DNA of 23,075 bases from Clostridia bacterium (GCA_016296415.1 JAEDJH010000019.1:1-23075), one strand, 5' to 3'. Positions 1-8,980 are shown, counted from the stretch's first letter. Notes: generated by a model from the sequence alone, not told the origin. A program made the numbers and translations.

Positions 1-225
1 GTTTATCCTTTCCGCTTGTTTTTCGTCATCTCTGTACTCAAGAATGTCCTCAACCCTGCAATCCAATGCCTTGCAGATCGCATTCAGCGTTGAAAACCGC
101 ACCGCCTTCGCCTTGTTTGTTTTGAGCACGGACAGGTTGGCAACGGTTATCCCCACCCGTTCCGAAAGCTCGTTCAGGGAAATCTTTCGCTTTGCCATAA
201 TAACGTCGAGGTTTATAACTATCAT
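1..225 (-). CDS. YozG-like Cro/CI (XRE) helix-turn-helix regulator, 3' end cut off
   Basis: Small DNA-binding protein that probably regulates itself and the DUF2975 gene just upstream. The 75 visible residues begin MIVINLDVIMAKRKISLNEL. The helix-turn-helix covers about residues 10-65 (SLNELSERVGITVANLSVLK, then FSTLNAICKALDCRVEDILEY), the usual pattern of the YozG-like group of 65-85 aa Cro/CI proteins. The reading frame is open at position 1, so the stop lies outside the window. The ATG at 225 was chosen because GAGGTGG lies 4-5 nt upstream; this site overlaps the DUF2975 stop codon, so the two genes are translationally close. Pairing of a DUF2975 membrane protein with this kind of regulator is common in Bacillota. 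DNA target and signal are unknown. Confidence 0.9.
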   Translation of the reverse strand, partial: MIVINLDVIMAKRKISLNELSERVGITVANLSVLKTNKAKAVRFSTLNAICKALDCRVEDILEYRDDEKQAERIN

Positions 226-234
226 GCCGCCACC

Positions 235-687
235 TCATACCGTAAAGTCGTTTTCCGCTTTTATGGTGTTTGCCTGTTCAAATACGTTTTTTACCACCCT
301 GAGTATCAGTCCCAAAAACGCCAGCACGAACGCCACCAGAAGCGATGGCAGATAGATCCTCGCAAGCGAAGCGAATATCACCGCCTCGGCAAAGCAAAGC
401 CAGGATATTGTGCGAATGTATTCGACGCTGCTTTTTGTAAACATTTCCTCTTTTATCACGTTTTTGAGCAGCAACAGCAGCGTTACGGCGGCAGCAAATG
501 CGACCGAGAATGCGATATAGAGATGAATTATTGCGTCCGGATTGTCGGCTGCGGGGCGGCCCGTCAGTTCGTTATACCACCTTACTATCTGGGGTATAAA
601 GAACATTGCGGCGACGATTATCGCCATCGCCAGCACCGTAAGCCCTAACGAAAGAATGGTTGATGCTTTTCTGTTGATTTTTGGCAT
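235..687 (-). CDS. DUF2975 family membrane protein
   Basis: 150-aa integral membrane protein of unknown function. Four hydrophobic segments lie at about residues 11-34, 55-76, 92-109 and 111-131, the layout of DUF2975 proteins. The ATG at 687 is preferred over an in-frame upstream ATG at 726 because AAGGAGG lies 6 nt before it and because the promoter's -10 element lies downstream of 726. The gene is followed within 10 bp by the YozG-like regulator, so the two form an operon. A membrane protein with a cytoplasmic Cro/CI partner suggests a sensing or regulatory pair, but that is inference from context. The assignment rests on topology, length and the diagnostic neighbour. Confidence 0.82.
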   Translation of the reverse strand: MPKINRKASTILSLGLTVLAMAIIVAAMFFIPQIVRWYNELTGRPAADNPDAIIHLYIAFSVAFAAAVTLLLLLKNVIKEEMFTKSSVEYIRTISWLCFAEAVIFASLARIYLPSLLVAFVLAFLGLILRVVKNVFEQANTIKAENDFTV

Positions 688-708
688 TACTGCACCTCCT
701 TTTTGCTT

Positions 709-737
709 ATGGTACAGCACCCACAACCGTTTGTCAA
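709..737 (-). promoter_or_regulatory. SigA-type promoter of the DUF2975-regulator operon
   Basis: On the minus strand TTGACA (732-737) is separated by exactly 17 bp from TACCAT (709-714). The -35 is perfect and the -10 matches four of six consensus bases. Transcription would start near 702, leaving a leader of about 15 nt that still contains the AAGGAGG site. Two 13-bp direct repeats lie immediately upstream. Confidence 0.6.
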
Positions 738-741
738 TATG

Positions 742-775
742 TTTTTATCGAATATCAATAAATTTTTATCGAATA
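742..775. repeat. Two perfect 13-bp direct repeats, likely operator
   Basis: The plus-strand sequence tttttatcgaata occurs at 742-754 and again at 763-775. The copies start 21 bp apart, about two helical turns, so both would face the same side of the DNA. They sit 5 bp upstream of the -35 element of the DUF2975 promoter and end 3 bp before the yunB stop codon. A binding site for the adjacent YozG-like regulator is the simplest reading, but this is inference. Confidence 0.6.
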
Positions 776-777
776 CA

Positions 778-1464
778 TCATGGGAGCTCGGTCGGAATAA
801 GGTTTATCATATCCTCCTCGTTTGCAACGTTGGTATAAACCTGCGGCACGTCGCCCACTATTACGCTTTCGCATATTATAACGTCCGTCGAGGCATATAT
901 CGTTTCGTTTATGGTCGGCATTATGAGATTTATGGTACACGAAAGCCTTATCGCCACCCTGTAGAGGGTCTGATTTATACCCGAGGCGGTCAGGCTCGAG
1001 AAAAACTCGCTTTTTATGCTGCCTACGGGCATAAACTTCACCTGCACATCCGGGCCGGCGCCGGCAAAAAAGGGTATGTTCGTGAGCGTGCCTATCGGTA
1101 TGCTTATGCCCTGCTCGCCAAGCTCGCTCAGCCTGTCCTGTGCCTTTTCGGTACAGCTTGCCGCAATTATATTCATCGTCAACGGATCCGAACGCATCAC
1201 ATATACATTTTCACCCATTCGTTCGGAAGCTATCATATTGTCAAAAAGCTGTGCATTTTCCTTGGCGATGTCCAGAACCGAGTCATTCATGATGCGTGTC
1301 ACAAGCTCCATTATCCTCGCCTCCGCAAACGAAAGCGCCGCCTCGTTCATGTTAACGCCCACCGCCGCAAGCATGACCAGCCCAAGCAGCAAAAAGCATC
1401 CGAGCAAAAGCAAAAAACATTTCACAACGCGTTTTGCGCCCGGACGCCTGATCCTTTTTTCCAT
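778..1464 (-). CDS. yunB: Sporulation protein YunB
   Basis: 228-aa protein matching the YunB family. In Bacillus subtilis YunB belongs to the mother-cell SigE regulon and is needed for efficient spore formation; its biochemical role is not settled. A basic N-terminus (EKRIRRPGAKRVVK) precedes one hydrophobic segment at about residues 17-36, giving a single-pass anchor with the rest outside the membrane. The body contains the family-like stretch IPIGTLTNIPFFAGAGPDVQ and ends near NLIPTELP. The ATG at 1464 has GAGG 5 nt upstream; an in-frame GTG two codons earlier (1470) is a weaker alternative. It lies 51 bp after the histidine kinase gene in the same direction, with no clear terminator between. 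I found no convincing SigE promoter directly upstream. Confidence 0.85.
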   Translation of the reverse strand: MEKRIRRPGAKRVVKCFLLLLGCFLLLGLVMLAAVGVNMNEAALSFAEARIMELVTRIMNDSVLDIAKENAQLFDNMIASERMGENVYVMRSDPLTMNIIAASCTEKAQDRLSELGEQGISIPIGTLTNIPFFAGAGPDVQVKFMPVGSIKSEFFSSLTASGINQTLYRVAIRLSCTINLIMPTINETIYASTDVIICESVIVGDVPQVYTNVANEEDMINLIPTELP

Positions 1465-1515
1465 AAGCACCTCGCATACGCTTTTTTTAAGTATATGCAG
1501 GGCAGATTGGTTTCG

Positions 1516-3441
1516 TTATTCCTCTATCACTTCAAATTCGGCATCGGCAACTTTTCCGGCGCTGCCGCCGCCTTCCGTTTCCGAATCCGACGTAAGCGGC
1601 GCTCCGTTCATGCCAACGCCCCTTGCATCCTCACCCACAAATGCCGCTTTATCGTCATTTACCGGACCAAGGCGTATTGCGTTGGGCGAATACCGCTTCA
1701 GCGTAAGCTCAAACGTCGTACCGGCGCCGAGCCGACTTCTCACGGTTATGCTTTCCCCGAGCTTATCCATTATCTGCTTTGCAATCGAAAGCCCCAATCC
1801 CGTTCCGCCTTCGTGCCTCGATTTATCCACCTTGTAAAAGCGTTCGAATATATGCTCCATATCCTTTTCGGGTATGCCGCAGCCGGTGTCCTCGACACTA
1901 AGGAGTATTTTTTTGCTGTTTCTTAGCTTTAGCGTTATCACTCCGCCCTCCGGCGTATAGCGCATTGCATTGTCTATCAAAATTACGAGCACCTGCTCCA
2001 CCCTGTCGGGATCGGTGAGCGCATCTTCACTGCAATCGGCATCCACAACTAACTCTATGCCCTTTTCGCCCGCAACCTTTGCATAGCTCTGAGCCACGTC
2101 ATGCACAAGCTCTATAATATCGACACGGCTCATCTCCATATACTCCGTGCCGGACTGAAGCCTGCTCAGCGTCATCATATCGGTAAGCAGGCGTGAAAGC
2201 CGTTCCGTTTCATGAAGCATTATTTTATAATATCGGCGGCGTGTTTCCTCGTCCTGCACCATGCCGTCGGCAAGCGGCTCAAGCAGTCCTCTTACCGCCG
2301 TAATCGGAGTACGAAGCTCGTGACTGACGTTTGCAACGTACTCACGGCGCATATTCTCTGTCCTTTCCATCTCGGTAACGTCCTTGAACAGACCTACCAC
2401 TCCCGTGCATTCGCCGTCCTCCGTGACTACCGCAGAAATCGTTATCCAAAGCGCCCTCTCGTTCTGCATTTTATATGTGAGCGTTTCCTGCTTTCCCGAG
2501 GCATATACCCTGTCGAACGCATCCCATATAGCCCTGTCGGAAACGAGATCCTCCCTCTTCAAAACGCTGACCGCACCGAACATCTGCATAAGCGCAGGGT
2601 TGTAGTGGGTAAGCATTCCAAGCCCGTCCGTTGCGGCAACGCCGTCGGAAAGGCTGTAAAGGATCTGATTAAGCTGTCCTTTTTCGTTCCTTAGCTGATA
2701 AATTGTCTTTGCAAGCCTGTCGCTGAGGTAATTTATGCTTCTTGCAAGCAGACCAACCTCCCCCGGTTCGTCCGAGCCGGGTATCCTTACGCTGAGGTTG
2801 CCGTTTGCCATCTCCGTCGCTTTGTCCGCCATCCTGTGCAGCGGATCTGCTATCCTGCTTGCTCTCCATGAGCTTACAAGCAGCAATATCACCGCCGCCG
2901 ACAGCGAAAGCCACAGCAGGGGCGTGTTCATCGGAGCAAGCGAGCCGGCAATGGACGCAAAGGGCTTTACCACGATCAATGCGCCCAGGTACTGCCCATC
3001 CGCATACACCGGTATGCCCACGAGGACGGAGCGTTCGCCGCTTGATAATGAAATATCGTCATCCTCCACGGTTTCACCGTTTGCAATGCGTGAAAGATAA
3101 TTCTCGCCCATGATACGTGTCAGATCATCGTCCGAAAACCCGACCCAACCCGTGTGCATGATTTCGATTTTATCCATGCTGCCGAAAAGCACAACGTCCG
3201 TGCTGTCCTCAAATACGCCCTTTGCCTCGAGATTTTTATATCCTTCCCAGGATATGTCGCCGTCCTTGAGCTCGACTATAAGCTGGCCTATTACCTCTGC
3301 GTTTCTTTTTAAGTCCCTTATCTCACTTCTTGTTCCGTTCGCCTTGCTGACAAAGTAATACCCCACGATGGTTATCGTAGAAAAAAGCAGCGTCGCTACC
3401 GCAATAAGCATCAGTATTCTTTTCAGCAGTACGCTTTTCAA
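1516..3441 (-). CDS. Membrane sensor histidine kinase (PhoR/WalK type, HAMP-PAS)
   Basis: 641-aa two-component sensor kinase. Order of parts: membrane segment at about 9-31, extracellular sensor region 32-172, second membrane segment 173-192, HAMP linker about 193-250, PAS about 255-358, HisKA with SHELRTPIT and phospho-acceptor His374, then the ATPase domain with N box (Asn491), G1 DTGCGIP (518-524) and G2 GGTGLGLS (545-552). Every catalytic motif is intact. The start is TTG at 3441, directly after the response regulator TAA, with GAGGTGG 5-8 nt upstream, so translation of the pair is coupled. About 60 residues follow the ATPase domain (from 582), low in complexity and ending EFEVIEE; this tail is unusual for the family. 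The ligand is unknown. Confidence 0.93.
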   Translation of the reverse strand: MKSVLLKRILMLIAVATLLFSTITIVGYYFVSKANGTRSEIRDLKRNAEVIGQLIVELKDGDISWEGYKNLEAKGVFEDSTDVVLFGSMDKIEIMHTGWVGFSDDDLTRIMGENYLSRIANGETVEDDDISLSSGERSVLVGIPVYADGQYLGALIVVKPFASIAGSLAPMNTPLLWLSLSAAVILLLVSSWRASRIADPLHRMADKATEMANGNLSVRIPGSDEPGEVGLLARSINYLSDRLAKTIYQLRNEKGQLNQILYSLSDGVAATDGLGMLTHYNPALMQMFGAVSVLKREDLVSDRAIWDAFDRVYASGKQETLTYKMQNERALWITISAVVTEDGECTGVVGLFKDVTEMERTENMRREYVANVSHELRTPITAVRGLLEPLADGMVQDEETRRRYYKIMLHETERLSRLLTDMMTLSRLQSGTEYMEMSRVDIIELVHDVAQSYAKVAGEKGIELVVDADCSEDALTDPDRVEQVLVILIDNAMRYTPEGGVITLKLRNSKKILLSVEDTGCGIPEKDMEHIFERFYKVDKSRHEGGTGLGLSIAKQIMDKLGESITVRSRLGAGTTFELTLKRYSPNAIRLGPVNDDKAAFVGEDARGVGMNGAPLTSDSETEGGGSAGKVADAEFEVIEE

Positions 3442-4128
3442 TTATTCCACCTCGAACTTGTAGCCCACGCCGTATATGGTCTTTATGCTCCAGCTCTTTC
3501 CGACGTTTTCGATCTTTGCCCTTATGCGCTTTATATGCGTATCCACCGTGCGGGTTTCGCCGATAAAGTCATAGCCCCATACCCTGTTCAAAAGCTGCTC
3601 CCTCGTGAACACGTGTCCGGGATTTGATGCGAGCATATAGAGTATCTCTATCTCCTTGGGCGTGCATATTATGGGTTTTCCGTCGAGCGTGACCGAATAG
3701 CTCTTTATGTCTATTACAAGCCCGTCCACGGAAACTATGCCGCTTTCATCCTTTTGCTGTTCCTCGTTTGCCCTGCGAAGAACCGCCTTTATCCTCGCAA
3801 CAACTTCCCTCGGGCTGAACGGCTTTACAATATAGTCGTCCGCACCGAGCTCAAGCCCGAGTATTCTGTCTATCTCCTCGCCCTTTGCAGTAAGCATTAT
3901 TATCGGAACGGAGGAATGCTTGCGTATTTCCTTGCACACCTCAAGTCCCGAAACTTTGGGCATCATAATATCGAGCACGCACAGCCCTATTTCGGGCGTA
4001 AGGGAAGCCAGAGCCTCTTCGCCGTCATATACGTCCACCGGCTCAAAACCATCCGCCTTCAGGTATATGCCAAGGGATTCATGCACTATTCTGTCGTCAT
4101 CCGCAACAAGTATTTTTACAGCACTCAT
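3442..4128 (-). CDS. OmpR/PhoB-family response regulator
   Basis: 228-aa DNA-binding response regulator, partner of the kinase encoded directly downstream. The receiver domain (about 1-120) has the acidic pocket D10-D12, phospho-acceptor Asp53 in LCVLDIMMP, Thr80 and Lys102 in VKPFSPREVV. A winged helix with CTPKEIEILYMLASNPGHVF and TVDTHIKRIRAKIE occupies the C-terminal 100 residues. Length and layout match PhoB/WalR-type regulators. The ATG at 4128 follows AAGGAGG by 8 nt. The stop codon abuts the kinase start. An extended -10 promoter lies about 30 bp upstream. The regulon cannot be inferred from the sequence. Confidence 0.95.
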   Translation of the reverse strand: MSAVKILVADDDRIVHESLGIYLKADGFEPVDVYDGEEALASLTPEIGLCVLDIMMPKVSGLEVCKEIRKHSSVPIIMLTAKGEEIDRILGLELGADDYIVKPFSPREVVARIKAVLRRANEEQQKDESGIVSVDGLVIDIKSYSVTLDGKPIICTPKEIEILYMLASNPGHVFTREQLLNRVWGYDFIGETRTVDTHIKRIRAKIENVGKSWSIKTIYGVGYKFEVE

Positions 4129-4155
4129 ATTAAGCCTCCTTGATTTATTGATATA

Positions 4156-4164
4156 ATTATACCA
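4156..4164 (-). promoter_or_regulatory. Extended -10 promoter of the two-component operon
   Basis: On the minus strand TGGTATAAT gives a perfect -10 with the TGN extension. There is no good -35 17 bp further upstream, as is usual for extended -10 promoters. It lies 28 bp before the response regulator start. Confidence 0.55.
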
Positions 4165-4237
4165 TTTTTTTCATAACGTTTTATCCGATAAAGTTAAAAC
4201 ATTATGTCATTTTGGTGATTACTTTGTCCCATCGGAG

Positions 4238-4260
4238 CGAAAACCGCCGTGTATCACGGC
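4238..4260 (-). terminator. Possible weak terminator of addA
   Basis: GCCGTG-ATA-CACGGC forms a 6-bp hairpin overlapping the addA stop codon and is followed on the minus strand by GGTTTTC. The stem is short and the T-tract has only four residues, so efficiency is doubtful. Confidence 0.35.
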
Positions 4261-7200
4261 ATTCTAACGCTGTCGCCGCTTCTGACAAGATACACAAACG
4301 CCTCCTTTACGCCGATGCCCGTGACCTTGCTCAGAGCCTCTTTATACAGCTCTATCTGCGAGCGGTGGCGCATGGCCGTCTCTTCGGCAGTTCCGCCCTT
4401 TTTGATGCGGTCTGTCTTGTAGTCAACTATCACCCACTCGCCATCCTCGATAAAGCAGCAGTCGATTGCGCCCTGCATTATAAAGCACTTGCCGCTGTTT
4501 ATGCCAAGATGCTCGTTGGCCTTTGCAAAGTAGTTAAACCGCCACTCCCTGCATACCCTGTCGGACGCCGTCATGCGCCTGCCCAGCTCCGAATCGAAAA
4601 ACGATACCACGAGCCCAGCATCCACGGTGTCGGCAAGGCGTTTGCTTATCACCCCTGAGCGTATAAGCTCGCCAAGCTGCTCTATCACGCTCGCCTCATC
4701 GTGCCGCCTTATGCCGATATGCTGCATCACGGTGTGCATTGCGCTGCCCTTTTCCTCGTACGTAGGGGCGTCCCTGTCCTGTAAGAAGCAAGGTCTGAGC
4801 GGCATATCTCCGCTATGTCCGACCATTCTCGTCACGGTCAGCTTCGACGGCACCTTTATATCGTCGCCGTAGATATAATTCCACTCCAGCTCGTCATAGC
4901 GTTCATCCTTCTCCGGTTGCGGAGTTTGTATCACCTGCTCTGTCCACTCGATGTATTTCTCGTTCACTCCACCCCAAGCGGCAGCCTCCGTCGCAGAGCG
5001 CTCGTGCAGAAACAGCTTTGCGCACTTTTCATCCATTACCGCCTCCAGCCCCATGGCGTTCCTGACGCCGTTTCCTGCGGAGGTGTTCATAAACACGTTA
5101 AGCAGCCAGTCGAGATAATTTGTCGCCTTCCGTATGCCCATCTCGGACACGGGCGCAGAATCTCTGAGCAGGCGTTTTTCGGCATTTGCGTTCGCAGGCA
5201 GGCTCCCTATCATGCAAAGATGCTCCTCCGCACGGGTCATTCCGACATAAAGCAGGCGCATTTCCTCGGCAAGAAGGCTCCTTTTGGAAACCGTCTGTAT
5301 CGCTCTGTATATGATGCTCAGCTTTTTCTGCCGGTCGGAAACGTCCTTTACACCTATCCCGAGCCTGTCGTCAAGCTCTATATCCGAGGAATTGCCGACA
5401 TAGTTGAACTTGCCTCCCAGACCGCTCAAAATAACTATCGGAAACTCAAGCCCCTTGCTCTTGTGGAGCGTCATTATCCTCACCACGTCGGCATCGGTCG
5501 AAATTGGCGTTCCGATCTTATCCTCGCTTTTGAGCCTGTCGATATGGCTGAGAAATTTTCCCAAGCCTCTGTTGCCGTTTTGTTCAAATCGCCTTGCAAG
5601 GTCGCTGAGCGCCTCTATATTTTTATTCCTTTGGCTTCCGCCGGGCAATGCGCTGACAAAATGGTGATAGCCCGTATCCGCAAGCACGGCGCCGATCATA
5701 TCGTTTATACTTAAATATTGCTTGAATTTACGCCATTTGGTGACAAGCTCAACAATGCGCTTCGCCTTTTTTCCTGCGGTGCTTTCCCGTGCCGAAAGCG
5801 TTTCAAGCTTTTTCCAGCAGCAGCCTCCGCCGCACATTTCAAGCTCCGCCAGTTCCTTTGTCGAGAAGCTGCCGATAGGCGAACGGAGCATGCTTATAAG
5901 CGGTATATCCTGCCGTCTGTTATCCGTTACACGCAGTATGTTCAGCAATATCTGAACCTCTATCGCATCGAAGTAGCCGCCGTTTTGCTCTGCGTAGGCA
6001 GGTATCCCTTCCAGGGCAAGCGTTTTCAGCCATACCTTTGCGGTTTCATTTTTCCTGCAAAGCACGGCAAAATCCGAGTAGCGGTACTTTCTTTTGGTGT
6101 TGGTTTTGCGGTCTATGCACTCCTCTTGTTCCATCATCCGCCGTATATACTGCGCGGCGATAACTGCCTCGGTTTCGGAATCGCTTTGTTTTTGTGCCCC
6201 GGGAAGCTTTTTTGCGCCCCCCGAAAGCACGTGAAGCTCAACGCTTCCGCCCATATCCTCACGACCCTTTACGAGCCTTGCGTGCTCGTCGTAATCCACA
6301 TCGCCCGTTTCGCTGTGCATTATAGAGGAGAATACGGTGTTTACAGCCTCTATAACGGCGCTCGAGCTTCTGAAGTTGGCGTTAAGGTCTATGCGCTTGC
6401 CGCCGTTTCCCGAGCCGTAGCGGTCGAATTTATCCAAAAACAGTTTTGGATCGGCAAGCCTGAACCGGTATATGGACTGCTTCACATCGCCGACCATAAA
6501 AAGGTTATCCTCACGCTTTATGCGCTCGATTATCCTCTCCTGCATAAGGTTGGAATCCTGGTATTCGTCAACGAAGATATACTTCAATTTGTCCCTGTAA
6601 TATTCGCAGACCGACTCATCCTCAAGCACCCTAAGCATACCGTGCTCCAAGTCGCTGTAATCCAAAACGCCCTCTTTTTCCTTCTTTTCGGTATAAAGCG
6701 CATCGTAGCCGCACATGAATCCGAACAGCCAATGCACCGTGGGCGCCATCTCACGGCATGTATCCGCCTCGTCGAAAACGGTGCCGCAGAATATCAGTTT
6801 GTAATCGTCACGGAGCTTTTTCGCCCTCTCCCATGCGGTCTTGAGGCGTATTTTTTCCGCCTCGGGCGTGCCTCTTTTCCAGTCTCTGAGATCGTCGAAC
6901 TCAAATTCGCAAAACGCCTTGGTGAACGCATCATATCTCCGTATTGCACAAAGTTCCTCCAAACGCTGCGCCGTCGAATATGCCTTTGCAAAAATGCGGC
7001 TTTGGTCGGGCGAAAGCGCATTTGCTGCCGCCGTAATATCCCTCATCGCCGCCGCTGTCTCCTCCTTGGCGTGTGCAAGCAAAGCCTGTACCGCCGCCGA
7101 ATTTTCAAGCGCCTCGCCATCCTTGTCATATTCGTCAACGGAGCTTTTCAGCCATTCAAAATATTCTGGTCTCGAGCGCATAAAGCCGTAAAGCCGCTTT

Positions 7201-7706
7201 ACGATATTCCGAAAAGTGTCTTCATCGCCCAACGCCTCGACAAAGCGGAACGTTTCCTCATTTGATTCGGTATATGCCCTTTCAAGTGCTTCCTCAAAGC
7301 TCTCCCTGTGCAGAGCGGCCGTTTCCGACTCGTCGGCAATTCGGAAATTCGGGTCAATACCCGCCTCGCAAAAGCGAATTGTCAGCACCTTGTTCAAAAA
7401 TGCGTGAAGCGTGGAGATGTTTGCCGTCCTCGAAAGCGATGCCTGCTGTCTCAGTCTGTTCTTCAATGCGGTATCATCCGTTTCCTCCGCCGCAGACATA
7501 AGGCGTGCCTCGATGCGCTTTTTCATCACCTCGGCCGCCGCCTTTGTAAACGTTACTACCAAAAACTCGCATATATCCGTGCCTTCGCAGATGAGCTTGA
7601 CTATCCTTTCGGTCAAAACGGCGGTCTTTCCCGAGCCCGCCGCAGCCGATACCAGCAGATTTCCTCTGTCGCCTATCGCCCTCTCCTGTTCGTTCGTCCA
7701 CTTCAT
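4254..7706 (-). CDS. addA: ATP-dependent helicase/nuclease subunit A (AddA)
   Basis: 1150-aa AddA, the helicase and 3'-strand nuclease subunit of the AddAB enzyme that resects double-strand breaks for RecA (RecBCD equivalent). UvrD-type motifs are intact: Walker A AAAGSGKTAV (21-30), TFTKAAAEVM (52-61), Walker B VDEYQD (379-384), GDVKQSIYRFR (406-416), MTLHKSKGLEFPIV (745-758) and LLYVGMTRAEEHL (818-830). The C-terminal RecB-type nuclease is present: GAIDCCF, then VDYKTD (1094-1099), then QIELY. Length is normal for AddA (1150-1250). The ATG at 7706 follows GGAGAAGGAT. AddB, the inactive-helicase partner usually encoded just upstream, is absent from this window; the upstream neighbour is a divergent WYL regulator. 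Confidence 0.95.
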   Translation of the reverse strand: MKWTNEQERAIGDRGNLLVSAAAGSGKTAVLTERIVKLICEGTDICEFLVVTFTKAAAEVMKKRIEARLMSAAEETDDTALKNRLRQQASLSRTANISTLHAFLNKVLTIRFCEAGIDPNFRIADESETAALHRESFEEALERAYTESNEETFRFVEALGDEDTFRNIVKRLYGFMRSRPEYFEWLKSSVDEYDKDGEALENSAAVQALLAHAKEETAAAMRDITAAANALSPDQSRIFAKAYSTAQRLEELCAIRRYDAFTKAFCEFEFDDLRDWKRGTPEAEKIRLKTAWERAKKLRDDYKLIFCGTVFDEADTCREMAPTVHWLFGFMCGYDALYTEKKEKEGVLDYSDLEHGMLRVLEDESVCEYYRDKLKYIFVDEYQDSNLMQERIIERIKREDNLFMVGDVKQSIYRFRLADPKLFLDKFDRYGSGNGGKRIDLNANFRSSSAVIEAVNTVFSSIMHSETGDVDYDEHARLVKGREDMGGSVELHVLSGGAKKLPGAQKQSDSETEAVIAAQYIRRMMEQEECIDRKTNTKRKYRYSDFAVLCRKNETAKVWLKTLALEGIPAYAEQNGGYFDAIEVQILLNILRVTDNRRQDIPLISMLRSPIGSFSTKELAELEMCGGGCCWKKLETLSARESTAGKKAKRIVELVTKWRKFKQYLSINDMIGAVLADTGYHHFVSALPGGSQRNKNIEALSDLARRFEQNGNRGLGKFLSHIDRLKSEDKIGTPISTDADVVRIMTLHKSKGLEFPIVILSGLGGKFNYVGNSSDIELDDRLGIGVKDVSDRQKKLSIIYRAIQTVSKRSLLAEEMRLLYVGMTRAEEHLCMIGSLPANANAEKRLLRDSAPVSEMGIRKATNYLDWLLNVFMNTSAGNGVRNAMGLEAVMDEKCAKLFLHERSATEAAAWGGVNEKYIEWTEQVIQTPQPEKDERYDELEWNYIYGDDIKVPSKLTVTRMVGHSGDMPLRPCFLQDRDAPTYEEKGSAMHTVMQHIGIRRHDEASVIEQLGELIRSGVISKRLADTVDAGLVVSFFDSELGRRMTASDRVCREWRFNYFAKANEHLGINSGKCFIMQGAIDCCFIEDGEWVIVDYKTDRIKKGGTAEETAMRHRSQIELYKEALSKVTGIGVKEAFVYLVRSGDSVRMP

Positions 7707-7960
7707 ATCCTTCTCCGCAAAAATACATTTTCTTTTTATATAGTATCATATTTTTGCAATTAACAAAACAGGCTTTGCGGCACTTTGTTATTTTGTCTCA
7801 TTTTTTGACAAAATTTTAAAACCTGTCTTGCCTTTTGCCTGCTAAAGGTATAACATAGAAATGACCATTATTCTGTTATCTGTTGTGCTTAGGTCGAAAA
7901 ACAGTCTTACACCAAAAAACATACATTCTGTCATCATACACGGTTATCGGGAGGATCACC

Positions 7961-8959
7961 ATGGAAAAAAACAATGCTTCAGCGGCAAAAAAGCGCATGC
8001 TCAGCCTTTACATTCTTGAAGCGCTCAGAACTCACTCCGACAAGGAACACCGCCTTACACGGCAGCGCATTATCGACATCATAAAGGCCAACCACGGCAT
8101 CGAATTTGAACGCAAGGCCGTTTCAAACAACATTCTCGACCTTATAGAGCTCGGCTATAACATCGACGACGATAAAAGCAGGGGCTGTTATCTTGACGAG
8201 CATGATTTTGACGACAGCGAGCTGCGCCTGCTTATCGACAGCCTTATTTTCTATAAAAATATCCCCTCGTCTCAATGTACGGCGCTCATAAACAAGCTTA
8301 AAAAGCTTTCAAGCTCGCATTTTTCCGCAAGAATAGGGCATATCCGGAGCTTGAGCGACAACCGGCCGCAGAACAAGCAGCTTTTTTACACAATAGAAAT
8401 TCTCGACGAGGCACTCAGCAAGGGCCGGCAGGTGGCGTTCGTCTATAACTCGTTCGGACCGGACAAAAAGCTGCATCCGAGAAGGAGCGAAAAATACGTT
8501 GTAAACCCGTATCAGATCGTAGCAACAAACGGCAGATACTATCTGATATGCAACTACGATAAATACGACAGCATCGCAAACTACCGTATCGACAGGATAA
8601 CCGACATCGAGCTTCTCGAAACCCGGGCAAAGCCCTTATCCGAGCTTGAAGGATACTCAGGCGGTCTCGATCTCCCCAAGCACATGGCGGAGCACATCTA
8701 TATGTTCTCCGGCGAGGCGATAGACGTTGTGTTCAGGGTTGACTCAAAAAGGGTGGGCGACGTTATCGACTGGTTCGGAAAAAATGCACAGTTTTCAAAT
8801 ATTACTGACACCACCTGCGACGTCAGCGTAAGGGTAAACGAGGAAGCCATGCTGTACTGGTCGCTGCAGTACGGCAGCTATATGGAGGTGCTCTCCCCCA
8901 ACTCTCTGCGCAAGCGTGTGCGTGAGGCCGCCCTCAACATAGCAAAAAAATACGAGTGA
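7961..8959 (+). CDS. WYL-domain transcriptional regulator
   Basis: 332-aa regulator with an N-terminal winged helix-turn-helix (about 10-80; LTRQRIIDIIKANHGIEFER, then SNNILDLIELGY) and a WYL domain at about 155-215 with VNPYQIVATNGRYYLICNYD followed by NYRIDRI. WYL domains bind nucleic acid or nucleotide ligands and switch such regulators; many act in DNA damage or defence responses. The ATG at 7961 is preferred because GGGAGG lies 6 nt upstream; an in-frame upstream start at 7883 has no such site. It diverges from addA across 254 bp, so control of addA is possible but untested. The 3' end converges on the CPBP protease gene with a shared hairpin terminator. Confidence 0.9.
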   Translation: MEKNNASAAKKRMLSLYILEALRTHSDKEHRLTRQRIIDIIKANHGIEFERKAVSNNILDLIELGYNIDDDKSRGCYLDEHDFDDSELRLLIDSLIFYKNIPSSQCTALINKLKKLSSSHFSARIGHIRSLSDNRPQNKQLFYTIEILDEALSKGRQVAFVYNSFGPDKKLHPRRSEKYVVNPYQIVATNGRYYLICNYDKYDSIANYRIDRITDIELLETRAKPLSELEGYSGGLDLPKHMAEHIYMFSGEAIDVVFRVDSKRVGDVIDWFGKNAQFSNITDTTCDVSVRVNEEAMLYWSLQYGSYMEVLSPNSLRKRVREAALNIAKKYE

Positions 8960-8980
8960 CATTAACAATAAATACTATAG

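Noticed and set aside
703..1926. 407-codon open frame on the plus strand
   Set aside because: It lies opposite yunB and the kinase gene, has no RBS and an odd amino-acid composition. It is a codon-bias shadow.
5718..7265. 515-codon open frame on the plus strand inside addA
   Set aside because: Antisense to an intact, motif-rich AddA; no RBS or family likeness.
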